Assembly: GCF_019063845.1 (NCBI RefSeq)
Contig: NZ_CP077683.1
Location: forward strand, 4,022,501 to 4,086,500
From: Geomonas subterranea
GTDB lineage: Bacteria; Desulfobacterota; Desulfuromonadia; Geobacterales; Geobacteraceae
Direction: 5' to 3'
Length of the DNA: 64,000 bases
Position numbers and translations under genes: made by a program. A model generated the notes under the pieces. That model was given only the letters and a program-made list of their open reading frames with translations. It did no database searches and had not been told where the DNA came from. Below are positions 16,074 through 24,818 of this stretch, one piece after another (the first letter of the stretch is position 1; the number at the start of each line of letters is the position of its first letter).

Positions 16074-17666
16074 TCAGAGCCCCCCCTCAGGGCTTCCCCC
16101 CTCCGGGGGGAGGAGGATAGGCTCGTGTGCGGTGTGGGTAGAGCCGAAAAGGGCGAGGAGCCAGAAGGAGAGGGCCATGACGGCGTACCCCGCGGCCAGG
16201 TGCCACACGATGGGCTGGGGCGGGGCCAGGGGGGAGAACATGGCGCCCGAGGGGAGCGGAGAGTGGATGATGCCGCACAGTGACAGCGCCGAGCAGAAAA
16301 GGAGGTAGACCGCCGCCTTGCCGGGGCGGTGGTCCAGCACGTTGGCGAAGGCGGCGCCCCAGAGGAGCGAGGTGACGATGAAGCCGTTGCCGAGGATGAT
16401 GGTCGCCTGCCAGGTCGCCAGCAGCTCCCCGGTGAGATCGGCGGCACTCTTGCCCAGGCCGCCCAGCATCTGCCCGAACTCGATGGTGGTGAGGCAGGCG
16501 ATCACCGGGATGAAGGAGATGGCCACCGCCCGGTAGTGCCGCTCGGGAGTGGCTTCGAAGGCCTGCGCCGTGATCTCGATGCCGATGAAGATAAGGATCG
16601 GGGCGACGGCGGCCTCGGGGAGGAGCCCCACGAAGAAGGAGAGATAGCCGGAAATGGCGGCGAAGCCGATGAAGAGCGCGGTGGCGACGGTGTAGCCGGC
16701 GCGTCCCCCCATGTCCTTGTAGGCGGGATGGCCGATGTAGGGGCAGGACTGCATCACCCCACCGCACAGTCCGGCCACCAGCGTCGCAAACCCCTCCACG
16801 AGCAGGATGTCCCGGGTGTCGTAATCGTCTCCCGCCACCGCGGCGCTCTCGGTCACGTCCACCCCGCCGACCACCGTGGCGAGCGCGAACGGGATGGCGA
16901 GCGGGAGGTAGGAGAGCGCCCGCGGCACCCCGGCGAGGAATTCCAGGGTCGGCAGGGGGAGGTAAAGGGCCGGCTGCGGCACAGGGAGCAGGGCGTGGGC
17001 GCCCCCCGGGAGCAGTCCCAGGCTCCCCAGGAGGTAATAGGCGATGGTCCCGCTGACGATGCCGGCCAGTGCGCCGGGGAGGCGCAGCGGGAGCCGGAAT
17101 CTGGCCAGAAGCGAGATGAAGACGATCCCCAGCGAGAGAAAACCGACCACCGGGGAGGAAAAGAGTTTCAGAAACGGGAGGTAGGCGATCAAAAGGAGGG
17201 CGACGGCGGCGATGCTTCCCAGGAGCCCCGCGCGGGGGATGTTCCTTCTCAGGGCGGGGCCGCAGAAGGAAACGGCAACCTTGAACACCCCCATGAGAAC
17301 GATGGTCGCCATCCCGACCTGCCAGGTCAGGTGCGCGTCCCTGGTGGCGAGGAAGCAGGGGCCGAGCACGCCGAAGGCCATCCCGAAGGTCGAGGGGGTG
17401 TCCAGCCCAAGCGGCATCGCGGTAACGTCGTTGCGCCCGGTGCGGCGCGCCAGGCGCAACGCCAGCCACGAGTAGAGCAGGTCGCCGAAAAGAACGCCCA
17501 CGGCGCTGCCGGGGAGCATCCGGGACAGCACCAGGTCGCGCGGCATCCCGAAGACGCCGGTCAGGATCCCGGCCATGATCACCAGGCCGGACATGTTGTC
17601 CAGCATGAGCCCGAAAAAGGCGTTGACGTCGCCGGCACCTGCAAGGATTGGTTGTCGTCGTTTCAT
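16074..17666 (-). CDS. NCS2-like purine/xanthine-uracil type permease
   Basis: A 530-residue membrane protein with 12-14 helices. It starts MKRRQPILAGAGDVNAFFGL after AGGAGGTGCC, which decides the start over an upstream ATG at 17702. DVTAMPLGLDTPSTFGM and GVDVTESAAVAGDDYDTRD resemble the substrate-site helices of AzgA/NCS2 permeases. Family members import nucleobases with protons, but this sequence is divergent and annotated only by resemblance. The C-terminal tail (PPEGGSPEGGL) reads through a C/G-rich hairpin at 16078-16113, suggesting the original end was altered. Confidence 0.78.
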   Translation of the reverse strand: MKRRQPILAGAGDVNAFFGLMLDNMSGLVIMAGILTGVFGMPRDLVLSRMLPGSAVGVLFGDLLYSWLALRLARRTGRNDVTAMPLGLDTPSTFGMAFGVLGPCFLATRDAHLTWQVGMATIVLMGVFKVAVSFCGPALRRNIPRAGLLGSIAAVALLLIAYLPFLKLFSSPVVGFLSLGIVFISLLARFRLPLRLPGALAGIVSGTIAYYLLGSLGLLPGGAHALLPVPQPALYLPLPTLEFLAGVPRALSYLPLAIPFALATVVGGVDVTESAAVAGDDYDTRDILLVEGFATLVAGLCGGVMQSCPYIGHPAYKDMGGRAGYTVATALFIGFAAISGYLSFFVGLLPEAAVAPILIFIGIEITAQAFEATPERHYRAVAISFIPVIACLTTIEFGQMLGGLGKSAADLTGELLATWQATIILGNGFIVTSLLWGAAFANVLDHRPGKAAVYLLFCSALSLCGIIHSPLPSGAMFSPLAPPQPIVWHLAAGYAVMALSFWLLALFGSTHTAHEPILLPPEGGSPEGGL

Positions 17667-17850
17667 GGGGGGCACCTCCTCTGAGGGCCCCAACGTTGCC
17701 ATAGCGAAAGGATCTTTGCAAGATCAATGTGGCCGGCGGTGGGGAGTGGTAACCCAGTCCGGCGCGAATCTGCGCCAATTACCCCAGATCTTCACGCAGC
17801 CTTAATGAGCTTATTGGCCGGTGTTAACCTTGTGCGGACCCTTCCGAACC

Positions 17851-17924
17851 GGTATTTCCTGTTTTGCTAATGATTACAGTAGGAAATGTGTTACGGGGGG
17901 GAGCGTGATTTGTGACGCACGCTC
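17851..17924. promoter_or_regulatory. Two inverted repeats upstream of the CZB gene
   Basis: ATTTCCT (17854-17860) pairs with AGGAAAT (17881-17887), and GAGCGTG (17901-17907) pairs with CACGCTC (17918-17924). They sit directly upstream of a sigma-54 promoter, where enhancer-binding activators bind. Function is inferred. Confidence 0.4.
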
Positions 17925-17934
17925 TATCTCATGT

Positions 17935-17950
17935 TGGAACGGTTATTGCT
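17935..17950 (+). promoter_or_regulatory. Sigma-54 (RpoN) promoter
   Basis: TGGAACG-GTTA-TTGCT carries the GG (-24) and GC (-12) pairs with exactly ten bases between them. It lies about 85 bases before the CZB gene, which it should drive under an enhancer-binding activator. Confidence 0.72.
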
Positions 17951-18034
17951 CGCTAATTGTCTCGCCCTTGGATAAGAGGCAATCAAGGGAATACCTGAGG
18001 CTGACCTCAATAAAATCATTGAAAGGACACGGCA

Positions 18035-18394
18035 ATGGAAAAGCAAGAGATCAACAACGCTATCAGCGAACATGCCATGTACAGGTTCAAGCTCAATGAC
18101 TTGATCAGCAAGGGGCAGCTGGAAGATCACAAAGGCCCCTGCACCGAGACGGATTGCCAGTTCGGCAAGTGGTTCTTTGATGCCGCCGTTTCGTCCCGGC
18201 ACCGCTCCTCGTACTTTTACAAGCAGGTCCGGCAGCTCCACGGCAACTTCCACGAGGTCGCCTGCAAGGTCGCGGGGCTTGCGGCCGAGGGCAACACCGA
18301 GGAGGCCCGCAAGATGATGGATTACGACGGCGAATTCCACCATGCCTCCAACAGGCTGGTGGAGACGTTGATGAGATGGAGAGATCTGGTCTGA
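18035..18394 (+). CDS. Stand-alone CZB (chemoreceptor zinc-binding) domain protein
   Basis: A 119-residue helical protein equal to one CZB domain. Zinc-ligand positions are visible: His near ISEHAMYRFKL, Cys in TDCQFGKWFF, and His residues in LHGNFHEVA. CZB domains bind zinc and sense hypochlorite or zinc at the ends of chemoreceptors and diguanylate cyclases; here no signalling domain is attached, so it must act on a partner. AAAGGACACGGC precedes the ATG. The sigma-54 promoter upstream, shared in type with the flagellar operon at 62.5 kb, suggests co-regulation with motility. Confidence 0.88.
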   Translation: MEKQEINNAISEHAMYRFKLNDLISKGQLEDHKGPCTETDCQFGKWFFDAAVSSRHRSSYFYKQVRQLHGNFHEVACKVAGLAAEGNTEEARKMMDYDGEFHHASNRLVETLMRWRDLV

Positions 18395-18740
18395 CCAATT
18401 TTATATTCTGTTTAATTAGATCAAAAAAAGGTGAACTGCGCCGAAAAACGTGCTAGCTTTACGCCGCTTTTGAAGCGGAAACGTTTGACAAGGTGAGTGG
18501 CGCCCGCAAGGGCGCAGCGGTTCGTCTCCTGCGCTTTATCCCCCTTTAGCAGAGAAACCACCCCCCAGCCTGCGACTTTCCCCAAAAGAGTCCCCCTGTC
18601 GACCCAAACGGTCCCGGCCCGCCGCTGCCCGTGATGGCGTCGCTGCGCCCGTTCTTACGGCCGTTGCCGGTGGCGAATCCCCTGAAGTGCATTTTCAGCT
18701 ACCGCCAGGTAGTCAGCATGTACCACAAAAGGAGAGCACC
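18395..18740. other. Leader region before the Tsx-like porin gene
   Basis: No gene in 346 bases. TTGACA at 18485-18490 is a -35 candidate. GCGCCC-GCAA-GGGCGC (18500-18515) is a stable hairpin with a GNRA-type loop, possibly in the 5' leader. An AT-rich stretch at 18400-18430 may hold a further promoter. I could not match it to a known riboswitch. Confidence 0.4.
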
Positions 18741-19502
18741 TTGAAGAAGAGATCGATCCGTAGCGTCCTGTCCACCGGCTTCAAAACCCTGGCCCTCACC
18801 GCCCTTTTCCTGGCGCCTTGCGCCGCCCAGGAAGCGCAAGCCGGCATGACCCTCTGGAACCAGACCAACCTCCAGTACCTGTGGGGTGGCAAGTTCAAGC
18901 TCCAGGAAAACAGCACCCAGTCCACCATCACCATCGAGCATGCTAACGGCTGGAAATACGGCGATAACTTCCTTTTCTTCGACGTCACCAACCCCGACAG
19001 GGAAAACGCCGCCATTTACGGCGAGCTTTCCCCGAGGCTCTCCCTCGGCAAGATCACCGGCCGCGACCTCTCCGCGCCGTTGGTCAAGGACGTCCTTTTG
19101 GCGGGTACGCTCGAGGTGGGGCAGGGCTTTCGCAACTACCTTTACGGCGTCGGGCTGAGCCTCAACCTGCCGAAGTTCAACTTCGCCGACCTCAACGTCT
19201 ACGTGCGCAACGACCCGAAACAGGCTGGCAGCACCTACCAGGTGACCCCCTGCTGGCAGCTCCCCTTCACCGTGGGCAAGGCCGACATGATCTTTGAAGG
19301 CTTCACCGATATCGCCGGCAGCGAGGGAGACCTTTCCTTCAACATCGACGCGCAGCCCCGCCTGCTTATGGATCTCGGCAAGTTCTGGGACGCCCCCGGC
19401 AGCGTATTCGTCGGCACCGAGGTGATCTACTGGCACAACAAGTACGGCGTCAAGGGCGTGAACGAGTTCGCACCGCAGGCAATGATCAAGTTCGTGATGT
19501 AG
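18741..19502 (+). CDS. Tsx/OmpK family nucleoside-specific channel-like outer membrane protein
   Basis: A 253-residue outer-membrane beta-barrel. Signal peptide ends AQEAQAG near residue 37; the mature part begins MTLWNQTNLQYLWG, with alternating aromatic strands such as NFLFFDVTNPDR and the closing strand APQAMIKFVM, as in the Tsx-like channel family. Members pass nucleosides and small solutes. TTG at 18741 is taken as the start because AAAGGAGAG lies 7 bases upstream; an ATG at 18687 would put an odd hydrophilic peptide before the signal sequence. Proximity to the nucleobase-type permease at 16074 may be functional. Confidence 0.82.
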   Translation: MKKRSIRSVLSTGFKTLALTALFLAPCAAQEAQAGMTLWNQTNLQYLWGGKFKLQENSTQSTITIEHANGWKYGDNFLFFDVTNPDRENAAIYGELSPRLSLGKITGRDLSAPLVKDVLLAGTLEVGQGFRNYLYGVGLSLNLPKFNFADLNVYVRNDPKQAGSTYQVTPCWQLPFTVGKADMIFEGFTDIAGSEGDLSFNIDAQPRLLMDLGKFWDAPGSVFVGTEVIYWHNKYGVKGVNEFAPQAMIKFVM

Positions 19503-19602
19503 CGGAAAAAAGCGGTCAATTGACGGTGGGTAACTGACAAATTGACCGCCCGACGGCGTGGCGATACGCGGCGCGGCCGCGAATAACAAAAAAAAACGGG
19601 AA

Positions 19603-19630
19603 GGGGCCGGGATGTCGACGGCCCCTTTTC
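19603..19630 (+). terminator. Terminator of the Tsx-like porin gene
   Basis: GGGGCCG and CGGCCCC pair around a 9-base loop and are followed by TTTTC. It lies about 100 bases after the stop codon. Confidence 0.75.
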
Positions 19631-19656
19631 TATGCATATAAGCGCCGGCAATCTGG

Positions 19657-19693
19657 GAAGTCCCCCTTTCGCAAAGGGGGATTTAGGGGGACT
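19657..19693 (+). repeat. Second C/G hairpin repeat type
   Basis: CCCCCTTTCGCAAAGGGGG followed by ATTTAGGGGGACTT. Related fragments are at 19724-19745 and at about 14778. Distinct from the main family: the loop is CGCA within a T/A-containing stem. Confidence 0.6.
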
Positions 19694-19766
19694 TGCTTTT
19701 GGTTGGAAAGAGGCAAATCCCTCCTGCCCCCTTCGTAAAGGTGATTCAGACAAGGGGAGAGCGGCG

Positions 19767-19812
19767 TCCCCCTCCCCTTGCGGGAGGGGGTTAGGGGGTT
19801 GGGGTAGCTGCC
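19767..19812 (-). repeat. C-rich/G-rich hairpin repeat, GCAA class, reversed
   Basis: Copy R4: CCCCCTCCCC-TTGC-GGGAGGGGG then TTAGGGGGTTGGGG. With R5 it forms a unit of about 108 bp, tails inward, like the pair at 63.7 kb. Confidence 0.82.
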
Positions 19813-19831
19813 ACATGTGCGCTCATGGCAT

Positions 19832-19874
19832 TTTCACCCACCCCCCCGGCCCCCTCCCGTCAAGGGAGGGGGAG
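19832..19874 (+). repeat. C-rich/G-rich hairpin repeat, GTCAA class
   Basis: Copy R5: CACCCACCCCCCCGG tail then CCCCCTCCC-GTCAA-GGGAGGGGG. It is the partner of R4; about 20 bases separate the two tails. Confidence 0.82.
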
Positions 19875-20019
19875 ATTGGGAGGCGGCTACGTTTCCCCCT
19901 TTACGAAGGTTCATCCAGGAATTCGGGGGGAATGTCCCCAAAGCGTCGTCCTTCGGCGCTATTCGGATTTCTCATTGGAAGCCTTGCCAACCCGGCGCTC
20001 GCACGCTAGAGTGTCCCTC

Positions 20020-21099
20020 ATGCCCGAAAGCGTCCGCCAACACTACGAGCTCTACCCCTACCCGGACTACCCCCTCTTCGCCTCGGTGCGCCGCAGCGAT
20101 ACCTACGCCAACAACCTGGACGCCCTCTGGGCGCTCTTCAACGGGGAGCTCCCGCCACCGGAGTCGCGGCGCATCCTCATCGCCGGCTGCGGCAGCTTCG
20201 CCCCCTATCCCTTCGCGCTGGCCAACCCGGCGACCTCGATCGTCGCGCTCGACCTGTCGCGTAAGAGCCTCAACCGGGCACGCCTGCACTGCCTGCTGCA
20301 CGGCATCTCCGGCGTCGATTTCGTGCCGGGGGACCTTTGCGACCCGGACCTGGCGCCGGGGCCTTTCGGGATGATCGACGCCTACGGGGTGCTGCACCAC
20401 CTGGCCGACCCCGGGGAGGGGCTCCGGGCGCTGGCGGCGCGGCTCGGGGAGGGGGGGATACTGAGGATCATGGTCTATAGCCACTACGCGCGCCGGGAGG
20501 AGGATTCGATCCGCCGGGCGCTGAAGCTTTTGAAGGTGCGGGAGCCGGAACAGGTGCGGAGGATGGTGGCGAAAAGCGGGAAGGAGTCACGCCTCAGGGG
20601 GTTCTTCGAGAGCTCCGGCGAGGTCGCCAGCCGCTCGGGGCTCGCCGATGCGCTGCTCCATCCGCAGGTGACCAGCTACCGCATCGACGCCTTCCTCGAC
20701 CTGATCGCGGCGAGCGGCCTGACCCCGCTGCGTTTCGCCCACCGCGGCGCCCTCCCTGAGCCGGAACGGGAGATCGCGAGAATCCGGTCACTCGAACAGG
20801 AGAAGCGTGCGCCCGGGAACTTCGTGCTCTACCTGGGGCGCGACACCAAGGGGCCGTGCCAGCGGGAGGGGGGGTTCCGGCTGAACCCCTGCCTGGCGCC
20901 GGCGCTCGCCCCCTGGCGCTTGGGGACGCTGCGCATCCCGGGGCGGCTGGGACACGAAAATGCCGCCCTGGACGGTGCCGGGCGCCGCTTCCTGCGCCGC
21001 TTCCGCAACCCCGTCCCGGCGGCATCCCTTGCCCCCGATGAACTCGCCAAGGCCGGCAGTTACGCCGACCGCCTCTTCCTCATGCGCAGCCGCGGCTGA
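20020..21099 (+). CDS. Class I SAM-dependent methyltransferase
   Basis: A 359-residue cytoplasmic enzyme. The SAM-binding motif I is ILIAGCGSFAPYPFAL, followed by the acidic end of strand 2 (IVALDLSRKSL) and a motif IV-like AYGVLHHLADPGEG. The N-terminus VRQHYELYPYPDYP is typical of a group of small-molecule or peptide methyltransferases. The C-terminal 100 residues are proline/arginine-rich and less conserved-looking. ATG 20020 has only a weak ribosome site; GTG at 20011 is an alternative. The upstream frame extends through repeat DNA and should not be included. Substrate unknown. Confidence 0.82.
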   Translation: MPESVRQHYELYPYPDYPLFASVRRSDTYANNLDALWALFNGELPPPESRRILIAGCGSFAPYPFALANPATSIVALDLSRKSLNRARLHCLLHGISGVDFVPGDLCDPDLAPGPFGMIDAYGVLHHLADPGEGLRALAARLGEGGILRIMVYSHYARREEDSIRRALKLLKVREPEQVRRMVAKSGKESRLRGFFESSGEVASRSGLADALLHPQVTSYRIDAFLDLIAASGLTPLRFAHRGALPEPEREIARIRSLEQEKRAPGNFVLYLGRDTKGPCQREGGFRLNPCLAPALAPWRLGTLRIPGRLGHENAALDGAGRRFLRRFRNPVPAASLAPDELAKAGSYADRLFLMRSRG

Positions 21100-21105
21100 C
21101 GCCCC

Positions 21106-23217
21106 TTACGCGTCGAGCATCTCCCTGACCTTTTTCAAAAGCTCCAGCGGACGTACCGGCTTCATGAGCAGTTCGGTTCCCTCCTCGATGAGATCCCTGC
21201 TCTTGATGATGTCCATGGTATAGCCGCTGGTGTAGAGCACCCGCGCGTTCGGGTCGAGCTGCCGGATCGCCTGGCAGGTGTCCTTGCCGCTCATGCCGGG
21301 CATGATCATGTCCATGAGCACCAGGGAGATCTCCCTGCCGTGCCGGGCGTACTGCTCGACGGCCACCGCGCCGTTTTCGGCCATGATGACCCGGTACCCC
21401 GCGCCGGTGAGGATCTGCTCCAAAAGGACGCGCAGGTCCGCCTCGTCCTCCACCACCATGATGGTCTCGCACCCCCCCTTTGGCTTTTCCACCTCCCTCA
21501 GGGCCTCCTCGGCGAGGGGGCTCGTCACGCTGAGCGGCAGGTAGATCCTGAACGTGGTGCCGATGCCCGGTTCGCTGTAGACGTTGACGAAGCCGGAGTG
21601 CTGCTTGATGATCCCGTAGACGATAGACATGCCGAGGCCGGTTCCCTTCCCCACCTCCTTGGTGGTGAAAAACGGCTCGAAGATCCGTTTCCTGGTGGCC
21701 TCGTCCATCCCGACGCCGCTGTCCGAAATGGAGATCATCGCGTAGGGGCCGGGCTCGCCGATGGCGTTGGCCTGCACGAACCCCGCGTCCACCCGCTGCA
21801 GCGAGGTCTCTATGGTGAGGAGCCCCCCGCGCGGCATGGCGTCGCGCGCGTTGGTGGAGAGGTTGACGAGGACCTGCTCGATCTGGTTGGCGTCGATGTC
21901 CACCGGAAGGGGGTGCGGCGCGAACGCCGCCCTTAGCTGCACGTCCTCGCCGATGATGCGGGAGAGGAACTTCTGCACGTGCCGGATCACCTCGTTCAGG
22001 TCGGCGGTCTGGGTCTTGATCACCTGCTTGCGACTGAAGGTGAGCAGCCCCGAGGTGAGCTGCGCCGCCTTGTCGGCGGCGTCCATGATGCGGTCGACCT
22101 GCTCGCGGTGCGGCCCAGACAGCGTGGCGTCGTTTCGCAACATGCTACCGTACCCGAGGATCACCATGAGGATGTTGTTGAAGTCGTGGGCCACCCCCCC
22201 TGCCAGCTGTCCGATGGCCTCCATCTTCTGGGATTGAACCAGCTTCTCCTCGAGCTGCCTGCGCTCGGTTATGTCTTCGGCGATTCCCAGCAGGTAGCGC
22301 GCCTTCCCCTGGTCGTCCAGCAGCGGGATCTTCTTGGTGCGCAGGATCCGGTCGCCGGCCGGGGTGGTGACGACCTCCTCGGGGATATCCACCAGTTGCC
22401 CTCGTTCCAGAGTTTCACGGTCCTTCTCGCTGAAGAACTCGGCCTGCCCGGGGGGGAACAGCTCGGCGTTGCTCTTGCCGAGGATTTCCTTCCTGGTGAA
22501 CCCGAGCAGCTCCTCGCCGTACTTGTTGATGGTGATGAAGCGCAGCTGCTGGGCGTCCTTGGCGAAGACCATGGCCGGGATGTGATCGACGATGTTCTTG
22601 AGGAACTCCTCGCTTTGCCGCAGCGCCTCCTCGACCGCACGCCGCTGCGTGATGTCGCGCGCCACGGCGAGGACGTAGGTCCGGTCCCTGAAGTGCATCC
22701 GGTTCAGCGTCAACTCGGCCCAAAAGCTCCCGCCGTCGTGCCGGTGCAGCTCGGTGACGATCAGGTCGCGCACCTCCTCCTCCCCGACGGCGGAGCGGAT
22801 CAGGGAGGCGGCGGCGGGATCCTCATGCAGGTCGGAGAGGTCGAAAAGGGATTTTTCCAGCAGTTCGTCACGGCTCCAGCCGAGCTGCCGGCTAGCGGAT
22901 TCGTTGAGGTCGACGATCCTCCCGGTCAGCACCTCCACCAGGAAGATGGCGTCGTTACTGTGATCAAGGAACGCCTTGAGACGTTCCAGCTCCTCCAGGC
23001 GCTGCTGCAGCTCGGGGTAGTAGGTCTTGCGCATGGAGGTTTCGCCAAGGCCTGCGAGCTTGCGCTGCAGCGCTTCCAGCGCGTCCTGCTCAGGGGGAGA
23101 TTCGGGAGATTCGGGAGATTCGGGAGAGCCGCCGGACCCGGAGGAGTCACCGGCGCCGGCAGGCTCGTTGGGGACATCGGAGCTGTCAGGGGAACGGGGG
23201 TCAGAGGGATTCTTCAT
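21106..23217 (-). CDS. PAS hybrid sensor histidine kinase/response regulator
   Basis: A 703-residue soluble hybrid kinase. Order: a Ser/Pro/Glu-rich N-terminus with three perfect 9-base repeats in DNA (23101-23127, coding ESP-type triplets), a coiled segment, PAS 1 (about 78-195), PAS 2 (200-325), the His motif GGVAHDFNN, HATPase motifs ([20 protein letters not shown]), then a complete receiver with [16 protein letters not shown] and LMKPVRP. It has no membrane helix, so it senses a cytoplasmic signal. Its start overlaps the end of the ErcA-like gene by 17 bases, so the two are translationally coupled, as ercA and its kinase are in pseudomonads. Confidence 0.92.
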   Translation of the reverse strand: MKNPSDPRSPDSSDVPNEPAGAGDSSGSGGSPESPESPESPPEQDALEALQRKLAGLGETSMRKTYYPELQQRLEELERLKAFLDHSNDAIFLVEVLTGRIVDLNESASRQLGWSRDELLEKSLFDLSDLHEDPAAASLIRSAVGEEEVRDLIVTELHRHDGGSFWAELTLNRMHFRDRTYVLAVARDITQRRAVEEALRQSEEFLKNIVDHIPAMVFAKDAQQLRFITINKYGEELLGFTRKEILGKSNAELFPPGQAEFFSEKDRETLERGQLVDIPEEVVTTPAGDRILRTKKIPLLDDQGKARYLLGIAEDITERRQLEEKLVQSQKMEAIGQLAGGVAHDFNNILMVILGYGSMLRNDATLSGPHREQVDRIMDAADKAAQLTSGLLTFSRKQVIKTQTADLNEVIRHVQKFLSRIIGEDVQLRAAFAPHPLPVDIDANQIEQVLVNLSTNARDAMPRGGLLTIETSLQRVDAGFVQANAIGEPGPYAMISISDSGVGMDEATRKRIFEPFFTTKEVGKGTGLGMSIVYGIIKQHSGFVNVYSEPGIGTTFRIYLPLSVTSPLAEEALREVEKPKGGCETIMVVEDEADLRVLLEQILTGAGYRVIMAENGAVAVEQYARHGREISLVLMDMIMPGMSGKDTCQAIRQLDPNARVLYTSGYTMDIIKSRDLIEEGTELLMKPVRPLELLKKVREMLDA
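23101..23127. repeat. Three perfect 9-bp tandem repeats in coding sequence
   Basis: TTCGGGAGA three times, coding the repeated Pro-Glu-Ser linker of the hybrid kinase. Prone to slippage in whole codons, so linker length may vary between strains. Confidence 0.85.
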
Positions 23218-24361
23218 AGACGACCTCGACGTCCCTCTTGGAGGCGCGGCGCGGGTTGGTGGCCATGCAGGGATCCTTCAGCGCGTGCTCGCTGTAAAGC
23301 GCCAGGTCGTCCCGTCCCACCCCGACCTCGGCCAGGGTCCGTCCCACGCCGGCTTCCGCCTTGAGCGTGCGGACGTGGTCGAGGAGGCGCTGTTTCTTCT
23401 GGGGCAGGGTGAGGCCGCGCAGGTCGAGCCCGAGGGCCTGCGCGATCTGCTCGAAGCGCTCCGGGGCCGAGTCGAAGTTGAATTCGATGACGTGATCCAG
23501 GAGGATAGCGTTGCATTCGCCATGGGCCAGGTCCAGGGCGCCCCCAAGGCTATGGGCCATGGCGTGGTTGGCGCCGAGGATGGCGTTGGAGAAGGCGAGG
23601 CCGGCCTGCAGGCTTCCCATCATCACGTTGCTGCGCAGTTCCTCGTTTTGGAGGTCGCGGATGCTCGGGACCAGGTTCACCGACAAAAGCCTCAGGGCCT
23701 CCAGGGCGTGCAGATCGGTCATCGTGGAACTGGCGGTGGATACGAAGGCCTCGATGGCGTGGGTCATGGCGTCCAGCCCGGTGCAGGCGGTCAGGTAGGG
23801 ATCCATGGTGATCAGGGTGACCGGGTCGATGAGCGCTATGTCGGGGACCACGGACTTGCTGATGATGGCGATCTTCACCCTCTCGCGCGGGTTGCTGATG
23901 ATGGTGAACTGGGAGACGTCGGCGGATGTGCCGCCGGTGGTCGGGATGCAGATGAGGGGGGGCATGGGGGCCTTGACCATGTCGACCCCCTCGAATTCGA
24001 GGATGTGCTTGTGGTTGGAGGTGACGATGCCGATTCCCTTGGCGCAGTCGATGGGGCTGCCGCCGCCCACCGCCACCAGCGCGTCGCAGTGCTCCGCCTG
24101 GTACACGGCGACGCCGGCCATGACCTCGTCCGCCTTGGGGTTGGGCGTCAGCGCGGTGAAGAGGACCCAGGAGACGCCGGCGGCGTCCAGGCTGTCGGTG
24201 ACATCCTTGGTCCATCCCGCCTTTACCACGCCCGGGTCCGAGACCACCAGGACCTTGCGGCCGCCGAGGTTCTTGGCGTAGCGCCCGGCCAGCTCCCTGG
24301 CCCCCGCGCCGAAGATGAATTCCGGGGCAAGAAATTTTCTTAGCTGCAAACCTTCCGCCAT
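23201..24361 (-). CDS. ercA: ErcA-like iron-containing alcohol dehydrogenase
   Basis: A 386-residue group III (iron-activated) dehydrogenase. It begins MAEGLQLRKFLAPEFIFG, has the NAD-binding GGGSPIDCAKG, and metal ligands in DAMTHAIEAF, NHAMAHSLGG and AHGECNAILLDHV. The opening and overall pattern resemble pseudomonad ErcA, a dehydrogenase-like protein with a regulatory role in ethanol oxidation, next to sensor kinases. Here too a hybrid kinase follows with a 17-base overlap. ATG 24361 has GGGAGATGGGAG upstream; an earlier ATG at 24394 is less good. Whether it is catalytic, regulatory or both is open. Confidence 0.85.
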   Translation of the reverse strand: MAEGLQLRKFLAPEFIFGAGARELAGRYAKNLGGRKVLVVSDPGVVKAGWTKDVTDSLDAAGVSWVLFTALTPNPKADEVMAGVAVYQAEHCDALVAVGGGSPIDCAKGIGIVTSNHKHILEFEGVDMVKAPMPPLICIPTTGGTSADVSQFTIISNPRERVKIAIISKSVVPDIALIDPVTLITMDPYLTACTGLDAMTHAIEAFVSTASSTMTDLHALEALRLLSVNLVPSIRDLQNEELRSNVMMGSLQAGLAFSNAILGANHAMAHSLGGALDLAHGECNAILLDHVIEFNFDSAPERFEQIAQALGLDLRGLTLPQKKQRLLDHVRTLKAEAGVGRTLAEVGVGRDDLALYSEHALKDPCMATNPRRASKRDVEVVYEESL

Positions 24362-24818
24362 CTCCCATCTCCCGATCGAACTGAATCCCCTCAATCATGG
24401 ACTGCCAAGGACAGCAATCAAACCGGCAACTTTCGTAGTGTAGCAGTATTTTTGTTTAATTGCCACGGACAAGCCGTCTATGTTTAGTGCTCTTTAATCG
24501 GCAGTACCCGGAAAAACTTTACCGCAAAGTTGTGTCTGCGAATATCCATGTTGCCGGTGGGCAACTGTGAGACTGCTGCCGACAGCAGTTTTCATAAGCA
24601 TCCACGTGCAGTGAGAAAATCAGGAAGTGGGCGCAGGCAGTGAGGGCGTTTTAAGGAACATCTTGTGGAGAAGGTAAAGGCGTCGTGACCCCCACTGCTC
24701 TTTTTATACGGGAAACAACGAAGCTGGTAGTTCGTTTCTGCCCATGCATCACAAGCCTCGTGCTACCGAATAGGAATAGTTGGAACCATGCTGCCACAAA
24801 GAGTCAAAGGAGACGTGA
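24362..24818. other. Divergent intergenic region between ercA-like gene and chemoreceptor
   Basis: 457 bases without a gene. ACTGCTG-CCGA-CAGCAGT (24572-24589) is a perfect hairpin followed by TTTTCAT. Both flanking genes must have promoters here, but I could not assign clear boxes. Confidence 0.4.

Noticed and set aside
18395-18740. Riboswitch before the Tsx-like porin
   Set aside because: A hairpin and AT-rich stretch are present, but no conserved core of a purine, preQ1 or c-di-GMP riboswitch could be matched.
24780-24800. Sigma-54-like box before the chemoreceptor (TTGGAACCATGCTGCC)
   Set aside because: Only nine bases separate GG and GC, and the box lies too close to the start codon for a normal leader.
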